Shown piece after piece: positions 58,283-64,000 of a DNA stretch of 64,000 bases. The first letter of the stretch is position 1. Every line of letters begins with the position of its first letter. The DNA comes from an uncultured Eubacteriales bacterium (GTDB lineage: Bacteria > Bacillota > Clostridia > Oscillospirales > Oscillospiraceae): contig URAM01000002.1 of NCBI GenBank assembly GCA_900545815.1, positions 105,330 to 169,329 on the forward strand. Reading direction: 5' to 3'. The position numbers and the translations under genes are program-made. Below the pieces are notes generated by a model. The model did not search any database. It had not been told where the DNA came from and saw only the letters and a program-made list of their open reading frames with translations.

Positions 58283-59701
58283 TTAAGCCTCCTCCTCGCC
58301 GCACAGCTCGACGATGACATTGGCGTAGATACGGGCTGCCTGCATGAGAGCAGACACTCTGGCTCGTTCGTTGGCGCCGTGGAGGTGGGAGTCGAACTCC
58401 GCGTCTCCTGCGCCGAAGGCCACGCCGCCAGGAATGTTGTGGACATAGGTGCCGCCGCCGATGGCAACGCACTTGCCCGCCTTGCCGGTCTCCTCCTGAT
58501 AGCAGCGCAAAAGCACCTGGACGAATTTAGAATCGGCGGGCACCTGATGCCCCGGTTTCATTTCTCCCTCCACGGTGAACCCGTGGCGCTTGCAGACCGC
58601 TTCCACCACATCGGAGCAGTTCTCCTTGGTGGCACAGAGGGGCACCCGAGCGTCAAACTGACAGCGGAATCCGGTGCGATCCATCTGGATGAGAGAGGGG
58701 CAGACGGTGATGCGGCCGGAGACCTCATCGGCCAGGTCAATGCCCAGGGCGCTGCCGTGGTGATCTTTGAAGGGAAACATCTTGGACAGGGCGTGGATGG
58801 CTCGTGCTGAGGCGGTGTCCGCCAGGGGCAGCTGCGCCAGCAGGCAGAGCAGAGCGGTGATGGCATTGGTGCCCTCCTCCGGCGTGGAGGCGTGGGCGTC
58901 TCGGCCGGTGCAGGTGATCTTCACGCCGCCTTCGATGTCCACCACTTCGATCTCGGTGCCGGTGACCCAGCCGGTGGCCACAGCCAAGGGAGTGGTGGCG
59001 CAGCTGGTGAGCTTGTGAATGACCGCTTCCGCCTGTCGGGGCACCACGTTGATGCGGATGCCGCCGGTGAGGGAAACCACCTGAGGCAGCTCAGGCTGGG
59101 CTTCCCACTGGCCGGTGATGACCGGCGTGTAGAGTCCTTTTTCGATGTTGATAACGGGAAACTCCGCATCCGGAGAGAAGGAGCAGGGCGCATAGGGGAC
59201 GGTGGCATAGTAGTGCGCGATGTCTCGGGAGCCGCTCTCCTCATCGGTGCCCAGCACCAGCTTGACATTGCGCTTCAGCGGGACGTTCAAGGCTTTGACG
59301 CACTCCATGGCCATCATAGCGGCCACCGCTGGGCCTTTGTCGTCGTCCACCCCACGTCCATAGATCAAGTCGCCCTCCTGAACCAAGGTGTACGGATCGG
59401 TGTCCCACCCTTCGCCGGGTGCGACCACGTCCAAGTGCGCCAGGATATGCAGCTCGTCAGGGCAGTCATTCAGATCTGCCGTGAGCACATATCCGCCTTG
59501 GTTTTCCGCTCTCAGGCCAGCGGCCTGGGCTTGGAGCAGAGCCACCTCCAGCGCTTTGGCTGGACCCTCCCCGAAGGGCTGGCAGGGGCCTGCGCTCTCG
59601 CCGCCAACGCTGGGGACAGCCACCAGATCTGCGATCTGGCGCACCATCTGCTCTTCTTTGCCGGTAAACCAGGTTTCAATTGCGCGCTTCCATCGATTCA
59701 T
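58283..59701 (-). CDS. pepV: PepV/Sapep-type metallodipeptidase (M20)
   Basis: 472 residues. Metal ligands: HLDVVAPGEGWDTDPY (His, Asp near 89), YGRGVDDDKGP (Asp near 120), GTDEESGS (Glu-Glu near 155), and the C-terminal HNIPGG. An inserted lid domain gives the PepV-like length. Cleaves dipeptides with unmodified N-terminus in the cytoplasm. Its start overlaps the end of the upstream regulator gene by 26 bases, so the two are coupled. Confidence 0.93.
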   Translation of the reverse strand: MNRWKRAIETWFTGKEEQMVRQIADLVAVPSVGGESAGPCQPFGEGPAKALEVALLQAQAAGLRAENQGGYVLTADLNDCPDELHILAHLDVVAPGEGWDTDPYTLVQEGDLIYGRGVDDDKGPAVAAMMAMECVKALNVPLKRNVKLVLGTDEESGSRDIAHYYATVPYAPCSFSPDAEFPVINIEKGLYTPVITGQWEAQPELPQVVSLTGGIRINVVPRQAEAVIHKLTSCATTPLAVATGWVTGTEIEVVDIEGGVKITCTGRDAHASTPEEGTNAITALLCLLAQLPLADTASARAIHALSKMFPFKDHHGSALGIDLADEVSGRITVCPSLIQMDRTGFRCQFDARVPLCATKENCSDVVEAVCKRHGFTVEGEMKPGHQVPADSKFVQVLLRCYQEETGKAGKCVAIGGGTYVHNIPGGVAFGAGDAEFDSHLHGANERARVSALMQAARIYANVIVELCGEEEA

Positions 59702-60335
59702 GGAGTTCCTCCTTTTGTTCTGCTATCTCGGACAGGTATTTATAAACGGTATAACGGGAGACTCCCAGCCGCTGAGAAATAAAGGGCACCGCCTTCCGGA
59801 AGGAGAACGCCTCTCGCTGGTTGAGCAGGGCGATGACCTTGATGCGGTCGGCCTTGTTCAGCGCCCCCACCGGTTTGCCCACGATGGCTAGACATTCGTC
59901 CAAGATCTCCCCCAGACGATTCTCCCCGTTGCGCCAGATGGCACTTTTGAGATCTTCCTCCGCCCGCATCAGGTCCACCAAAATGCGGTTGGCAAAGACC
60001 AGGGAGGAGTAGTCAAAGTTGATGCCCAAGGCCAGGTTGTACTCGTCAGACATCATATGGAAGGTAGAGCTTTTAATTTGTTGGCCAGCAGGGGTGGTGG
60101 CGTAGAGGTTGACGAAATCCGTTTTCCGTGCTTCCTCATCCAGATCCTGTCCCACGCCCATAATATCCATGGTAGAACCTACCTCACGGCCGGAGACGTG
60201 GCCGTTATAGATGGAGAGGATCGGGTGGTCGGGAACGCTCATATCGTGTACCAGCGTCTCACAGCTGGAGCCGAACATTTGGGCGATGCCTCTGGCTGTT
60301 CGATCTAAAAATTCAAATGCTTCCTCATAGGTCAT
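59676..60335 (-). CDS. YheO-like PAS/helix-turn-helix regulator
   Basis: 219 residues. N-terminal YheO-type PAS-like domain (about 10-125; GSSCETLVHDM, ALGINFDYSSL) and a C-terminal helix-turn-helix (about 165-210; RLGVSRYTVYKYLSEI). Such proteins sense a small ligand and control adjacent catabolic genes. Overlapping and upstream of pepV, it probably regulates that operon (inference). Start 60333-60335 with AAGGGGAG upstream. Confidence 0.88.
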   Translation of the reverse strand: MTYEEAFEFLDRTARGIAQMFGSSCETLVHDMSVPDHPILSIYNGHVSGREVGSTMDIMGVGQDLDEEARKTDFVNLYATTPAGQQIKSSTFHMMSDEYNLALGINFDYSSLVFANRILVDLMRAEEDLKSAIWRNGENRLGEILDECLAIVGKPVGALNKADRIKVIALLNQREAFSFRKAVPFISQRLGVSRYTVYKYLSEIAEQKEELHESMEARN

Positions 60336-60421
60336 CCTGGTCTCCCCTTCTTTCCTTCTGTCCTCTCTGCCTCCTGCGGGCAGAAGCGGATGCGTATCAA
60401 ATTTGCAATACATATTTTGTA

Positions 60422-60449
60422 ATAGTATCATAGATTTTTGAAATGTCAA
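60422..60449 (-). promoter_or_regulatory. Promoter of the regulator-pepV operon
   Basis: Minus-strand TTGACA (60444-60449), 16-base spacer, TACTAT (60422-60427). Confidence 0.65.
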
Positions 60450-60760
60450 TCTGACAAAGCCCCCTCTGAATCGCTTTCTCCGTTTTGCCCGATTTTAGAC
60501 TTTGGGGACGGTCGATTTCTGACGCTTCGTTCATTTTGCCGAAAACCCTGGCTCCGCCCCTTTCTCCCCCTTCCTCTCCTTCCCAATCGCAAGGCATTGA
60601 CAGGGGTGCAGACCGATTTGACCACCGGTTTTGCCGGTTTTTCTCGTCATTTTATGTGCATTTCGTCCAAATATCTCCCGATCGAATTGTGCGAAAAGTC
60701 AAAACAAATTTTTGCACAAAAAAAAGGCTCCAATCTGTGTCCAATTCCTTTTTGTTATGT

Positions 60761-61041
60761 TATAATAGAAACGGTGCCATTTGCGGCAGGTTTCGACCAG
60801 GACTTTCCGTCAAATTACCAGCACCACATTTGAACTCATGATACTTTATTCTGCGCACCCTCCGATGGTTCCGGGGACTCCATTCCTCCCCGCCCATCGG
60901 TCAGGCCGCTGGGACGCCGGGGAGCATCCGTCAGGTCGGCCTGTGCACCGCTCTGGTTCGAAGCGCCGTCCCCCCGTTGGCAGGAGGGACGGGAATCGAA
61001 CGCAAAGAAGAAGTAAGACAGTGAAAGGTAGGCATCACTCT
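60761..61041 (+). promoter_or_regulatory. -10 element and long structured leader of the radical SAM gene
   Basis: TATAAT at 60761-60766, then about 270 nt before the ATG. The leader contains 7-bp pairs CAGGCCG (60902-60908)/CGGCCTG (60937-60943) and CCGTCCC (60966-60972)/GGGACGG (60986-60992). It has the length and density of a cis-regulatory RNA but matches no riboswitch I know. The region 60450-60760 shows no gene. Confidence 0.5.
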
Positions 61042-61932
61042 ATGACCAATTATCCGTACAAGACCCGTGAAGGCGGCGCAACCGTCACGGTTTTCGTCCC
61101 CTATGACTGCGGCAACCACTGCCCGTTCTGTATCAACAAGCAGGAATATGAGAACCCTGTAGGCTTCAGCCTGGAGAAGATCTGTGAATCCATCCGCACC
61201 ATGGATGAGATCACCCCCAAGTGTGACTTCGTCTTCACCGGCGGTGAGCCCTTCGCTGACCTGGACGCTTTGCAGACCATGCTCGATCAGATCCCCACCA
61301 CCCATCGGGTGTTCATCAATACCACGCTGCCCACCCTCCAAGGTGCGACCGAGGATGACCTGGTAGCCTTCACCGAGAAGAACAAGGACAAAATCACCTG
61401 CATCAACTGCTCCAGACATGTGGTCAAGTACGTTGCCGAATGCAGCGATGACATTTTCAGCCGGATCGCTGTTCCCGTCCGTGTCAACTGCGTGCTGTAT
61501 AAGGATTATCCCAAGGAAAACCTGAAGCCCTACCTGGATCGCTTCAAGCCCTATGGCGTCTCCGTCCAGTTCCGCTTTGACTACACCGACACCACCCCCG
61601 AAAACCTGTACGAGGAAGAATCTGACAAGATCCTCCACGACCTGAAGGATCTGTTCCACTACACGGGTATGGACGGCTGCCGGATGCGCTGCGGCTATCA
61701 CTTCGACTATGACGGCATGGAACTGACCTATCATAAGACCCTGCCCTACTCCACCATTTTGGAGGAGGACGAGAACGGCCAGACCTACCGTATCCTGTAT
61801 GATATTATCGTCAAGCAGACCGGCCAGATCCATTCCGACTGGGATGGCACCGTGATGGACGTTGACGCATATCGCAACGTTGTCTTTGAACCCTATGACC
61901 TGGTGGTTCGGGAAGGCTACATCAACGAGTAA
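61042..61932 (+). CDS. Stand-alone radical SAM protein
   Basis: 296 residues. CGNHCPFC near residue 23 is the CxxxCxxC [4Fe-4S]/SAM site; FTGGEP near 65 is the SAM-binding motif. No SPASM or other auxiliary cluster set is obvious, though a CRMRCGYHFD pair (near 214) could bind a second metal. No peptide or modification partner is adjacent, so the substrate is unknown; an activating or peptide-modifying role cannot be assigned. AAAGG precedes the ATG. Strong terminator follows. Confidence 0.88.
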   Translation: MTNYPYKTREGGATVTVFVPYDCGNHCPFCINKQEYENPVGFSLEKICESIRTMDEITPKCDFVFTGGEPFADLDALQTMLDQIPTTHRVFINTTLPTLQGATEDDLVAFTEKNKDKITCINCSRHVVKYVAECSDDIFSRIAVPVRVNCVLYKDYPKENLKPYLDRFKPYGVSVQFRFDYTDTTPENLYEEESDKILHDLKDLFHYTGMDGCRMRCGYHFDYDGMELTYHKTLPYSTILEEDENGQTYRILYDIIVKQTGQIHSDWDGTVMDVDAYRNVVFEPYDLVVREGYINE

Positions 61933-61950
61933 TTTAAACTTGCATATCGA

Positions 61951-61984
61951 AAGAGCACTACCGTTTTGGTAGTGCTCTTTTTTC
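61951..61984 (+). terminator. Terminator after the radical SAM gene
   Basis: AGAGCACTACC/GGTAGTGCTCT stem followed by TTTTTTC. Confidence 0.9.
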
Positions 61985-62043
61985 TGGGCGAGGGCAGATT
62001 GTGGGGTTGAAACTGTTCGTTCGCCGGAAGGCTCTGCGCGTTT

Positions 62044-62094
62044 CGACAATCCCTCAGTCAGCTTCGCTGACAGCTCCCTTTGCACAAGGGAGCC
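62044..62094 (+). repeat. Dispersed palindromic repeat, copy 2
   Basis: Nearly identical to 2005-2054. Beyond it, 62095-62411 holds no gene: a TTATCCACA-type nonamer (62167-62175), a T-rich tract (62289-62317) and the near-perfect palindrome CCACTGGTCACCAGTGG (62396-62412). Confidence 0.75.
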
Positions 62095-62411
62095 TGGGGC
62101 GGGATTCACTTCCGCCGCATATGTGAAATCCGCAAAGGTTCCCACGGCGGCATGGCCGCTGTGGGATGTGGATAACTCTGTGGAAACTGTGTGAAAAACC
62201 CTCGGTGCGCTTCCCCCAGGTCCCCTGCCATTCTACTTTTAGCGTCCTAGGTTGGGAGCAGGTCGGAAGGTTGCGTGGGACGGGTGTAAAGAAAAAATTT
62301 TTTGTTTTTTGTTTTTCTCTCGTTTACGTCCAGCATTACGGTTTGTTTCAAGGTTAAGTTCGTTTTAGGTTTAGGTTCAGCGTCAGTGTCGGTTCCACTG
62401 GTCACCAGTGG

Positions 62412-62639
62412 TCACGGCTTTGGGTAGGGGTTCCGTTCATTGGTGCGCCCTAACAGATAATCCACGCTGGTTTCATAGAAATCGGCTAAGCGCAGGAGCA
62501 CTTCCACCGGAACCGCCCTTCTGCCCAACTCATAATAGGAATAGCTCACCTGTGTGCAATTCAGATAAGCCGCTACATCTGCCTGGGACAAATCATGGTC
62601 TTCCCTTAAATCCCGCAATCGGCTCCATTTTGCTTCCAC
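62412..62639 (-). CDS. Small XRE-family regulator, 75 residues, GTG start
   Basis: Single helix-turn-helix (about 10-62): LRDLREDHDLSQADVAAYL, then YSYYELGRRAVPVEVLLRLA and the common SVDYLLGRTN ending. GTG at 62637-62639 is selected by AGGAGG eight bases upstream. Homologous over its full length to the next gene upstream. Likely a repressor acting on nearby palindromes (inference). Confidence 0.82.
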   Translation of the reverse strand: MEAKWSRLRDLREDHDLSQADVAAYLNCTQVSYSYYELGRRAVPVEVLLRLADFYETSVDYLLGRTNERNPYPKP

Positions 62640-62740
62640 GCTGTCCCCTCCTGGTTTCAGATAGGGACAGTATAGGTTAAAACAAAATGTTCTATTGCGT
62701 TTCAAAACAGTTTGTTTTATAATGTAAGCATAACAACTGC

Positions 62741-62941
62741 TTATCTCAAATTCGTCCGACCGAGCAGATAATCCACGCTGGTTTTATAGAAATCTGCCAA
62801 TTTGATGAGAACCGCTGTTGGAATATCATTGGTGCCAGTTTCATATTTGGAGTAGCCTGTCTGGGACATTCCCAACATCTCCGCCACTTCACGTTGCGTT
62901 AAGTCATGATCTTCTCTCAGCTCTCGAATCCGTTTGTACAA
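62741..62941 (-). CDS. Small XRE-family regulator, 66 residues, TTG start
   Basis: Single helix-turn-helix of the same type (REDHDLTQREVAEMLGMSQTG; SVDYLLGRTN). The best start is TTG at 62939-62941, since GAGGTG lies six bases before it and overlaps a possible GTG. Divergent from the Cys-rich gene at 63034, with the palindrome at 62974-63001 between them. Paralogue of the 75-residue gene. Confidence 0.8.
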   Translation of the reverse strand: MYKRIRELREDHDLTQREVAEMLGMSQTGYSKYETGTNDIPTAVLIKLADFYKTSVDYLLGRTNLR

Positions 62942-62973
62942 GCGTATCACCTCGCTTGTATTATGCCTAATCC

Positions 62974-63001
62974 ATTTTGGGTTATTGATTTTTAACCCAA
63001 A
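62974..63001. promoter_or_regulatory. Inverted repeat between divergent genes
   Basis: TTTTGGGTTA and TTAACCCAAAA arms flank a short AT-rich centre, in the shared promoter region of the XRE gene and the Cys-rich gene: a candidate autoregulatory operator. Confidence 0.55.
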
Positions 63002-63033
63002 ACAGGTTAAACTATCTGTCAGGAGGGATGCTC

Positions 63034-63285
63034 ATGCTGTTCATAACGGAAAACCATCAAGGCCCATTCTGCGCCAACTGTCAATATTTCCGTGCCCACT
63101 ACTACTGCCATCTAGGCAGTTTTTCTCCCTTGCATTACGGCCACTGCATCCGCAACCAACGAAGCCGCAAACGGAAAGAATACAGCGTCTGTCCCCAGTG
63201 GGAACCATCCGACGGAGCGTACAACCAACCAGCCGCCCCCTGTCCTCACCTTTCCAACTGCCCCTTTTCCCAAACCAAGGCTTGA
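63034..63285 (+). CDS. Small Cys-rich protein, 83 residues
   Basis: Seven Cys and many His: CANC (near 14), YYCHLG, GHCIRN, YSVCPQW and CPHLSNCPF. Likely zinc- or iron-binding; function unknown. AGGAGG is two bases from one ATG (63028) and eight from the next (63034), so 63034 is preferred. Ends inside the promoter of the T-box leader. Confidence 0.6.
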   Translation: MLFITENHQGPFCANCQYFRAHYYCHLGSFSPLHYGHCIRNQRSRKRKEYSVCPQWEPSDGAYNQPAAPCPHLSNCPFSQTKA

Positions 63286-63310
63286 CATTTCCCATCGGAA
63301 GTGCTAACGT
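63282..63310 (+). promoter_or_regulatory. T-box leader promoter
   Basis: TTGACA (63282-63287), 17-base spacer, TAACGT (63305-63310). Confidence 0.7.
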
Positions 63311-63316
63311 ATGGGA

Positions 63317-63563
63317 TAACAGCACCGACGAGGACAAAAGCGGATTTTCAAGTGCGGTACAGAGAACGCAGGCCAGCGGCTGGAAGCCTGCCACCGAACC
63401 CCCGTAAAACCACCTCCGAGCTGGGCGTCCAACTGAGTAAGACGCTCCGGGAAAGGCACGTTACAGCCAACGAAGCGGCGTTATGGAACCATAGCGCAAG
63501 CAGGGTGGAACCGTGAGATAAGATTTTTTATCCCACCCCTGGTATTGACCGGGGGTGGTTTTT
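63317..63563 (+). ncRNA. T-box riboswitch leader
   Basis: Stem I features are present: GAGGACAAAAGCGG near the start, CAGAGAACGC (the AGAGA motif) and a distal GCAGGCC...GCCTGC hairpin. The T-box GGGTGGAACCGTG is at 63503-63515, followed by the terminator CCACCCC/GGGGGTGG with T5 (63533-63563). The bulge UGGA pairs with a U discriminator base, which fits Thr, Gly or Cys tRNA; an ACC triplet in a plausible specifier position favours Thr, tentatively. The controlled gene is not in the window. Confidence 0.85.
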
Positions 63564-63565
63564 CA

Positions 63566-63587
63566 TACCTTTTTCGAGAAAAAGGTA
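63566..63587. repeat. Minimal hairpin TACCTTTTTC/GAAAAAGGTA
   Basis: Perfect 10-bp arms directly after the T-box terminator; the outer arms equal those of the nested repeat at 51780-51850. Confidence 0.6.
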
Positions 63588-63588
63588 C

Positions 63589-64000
63589 GCCAAAAAGCTT
63601 AAATTACCCTGCGGGGTTTGACCTGAGGCAATGAAGTGCTTCTGTGCGTGTGTTCGCCGGAAGTCCGGCGTCACAAGCGTTTTCCGCTAGGAAAACCTTG
63701 GCGCAGGGTCGATTGATTCGACCCGAGCATGACAAGTAACAGGGTTCCCGAAAACTCTAAGGAGTTTTTGGGATAAGCCAAAAAGCTTAAATTACCCTGC
63801 GGGGTTTGACCTGAGGCAATGAAGTGCTTCTGTGCGTGTGTTCGCCGGAAGTCCGGCGTCACAAGCGTTTTCCGCTAGGAAAACCTTGGCGCAGGGTCGA
63901 TTGATTCGACCCGAGCATGACAAGTAACAGGGTTCCCGAAAACTCTAAGGAGTTTTTGGGATAAGCCAAAAAGCTTAAATTACCCTGCGGGGTTTGACCT
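63589..64000. repeat. 188-bp tandem repeat array, continuing past the window
   Basis: Units 63589-63776 and 63777-63964 are identical as read; a third begins at 63965. Each unit is a chain of hairpins: ACCC/GGGT, GAAG/CTTC, CGCCGGA/TCCGGCG, GTTTTCC/GGAAAAC, GGGTCGA/TCGACCC and CCCGAAAACTC/GAGTTTTTGGG. No coding frame of interest. Nature unknown: satellite-like element or structured RNA array. Confidence 0.85.

Noticed and set aside
60940..61010. GTTCGA-type sequences suggesting tRNA T-arms
   Set aside because: The flanking bases do not form the T stem or an acceptor stem; no cloverleaf can be drawn on either strand.
62167..62175. Perfect DnaA-box nonamer (TTATCCACA on the minus strand)
   Set aside because: Single box; no cluster, no DNA-unwinding element with multiple boxes, and no dnaA or dnaN nearby, so not an origin.
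63671..63862. 63-codon frame inside the tandem repeat
   Set aside because: It arises from the repeat unit itself, with no ribosome binding site, and spans hairpins.

Overview
This 64-kb window comes from a bacterial chromosome. It is GC-rich and gene-dense, uses AGGAGG ribosome binding sites, and has Firmicutes-type genes and gene order: a full S10-spc-alpha ribosomal cluster with an embedded KOW-domain gene, MurT/GatD, split transketolase, CarD, a T-box leader, rubredoxin-type redox proteins and CDP-glycerol transferases. That combination fits a strictly anaerobic gut Clostridia member of the Oscillospiraceae/Ruminococcaceae type. The assignment is inference; no rRNA or tRNA gene is present.

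Layout. 0-2 kb: two CDP-glycerol glycerophosphotransferase-family genes (one cut by the window edge). 2-4 kb: repeat-rich spacer, gap, a small conserved gene. 4.3-11.4 kb: carD, then a four-gene operon for a phosphate-linked surface polymer: an LtaS-like membrane phosphotransferase, a YidC insertase fused to a CDP-glycerol phosphotransferase, a LicC/LicA-like fusion whose catalytic residues are lost in both halves, and a small membrane protein. 11.6-13.4 kb: two minus-strand genes, one encoding only a 47-residue peptide, behind duplicated promoter and long-leader regions. 13.4-30.7 kb: housekeeping and redox genes (gatD-murT, nitroreductase, flavin reductase, a seven-rubredoxin NADH oxidoreductase, two DUF2500 proteins, an orphan solute-binding lipoprotein, diaminopropionate ammonia-lyase, ROK glucokinase, transketolase pair, CNNM/CorC protein, rhomboid-like protein, adenosylhomocysteinase, PHP phosphatase). 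30.8-46.8 kb: 32 genes from rpsJ to rplQ on the minus strand. 47-51.5 kb: a 1040-residue glycerophosphotransferase and a degenerate SpoIIQ-like M23 protein. 51.6-61.9 kb: P-type ATPase, membrane pyrophosphatase, metallo-beta-lactamase-fold protein, PepV-type dipeptidase with a YheO-like regulator, orphan radical SAM protein. 62-64 kb: two small XRE regulators, a Cys-rich small protein, a T-box leader, and a 188-bp tandem repeat built almost entirely of hairpins and running off the window end.

The strongest candidate for an undescribed system is the 4.99-11.43 kb operon. It physically links a membrane insertase to a teichoic-acid-type polymerase domain, next to an intact LtaS-like enzyme and a double pseudoenzyme related to phosphocholine decoration. 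Four glycerophosphotransferase-family domains lie within 50 kb, yet no glycerol-3-phosphate cytidylyltransferase is seen, so this cell probably makes an unusual phosphopolymer whose precursor genes lie elsewhere. Non-coding features also stand out: a 78-nt hairpin element in two copies, a duplicated long-leader promoter module, hairpin-dense intercistronic regions inside the ribosomal cluster, and the terminal array. All functional statements come from reading the sequence and from memory of the families; no searches were run.
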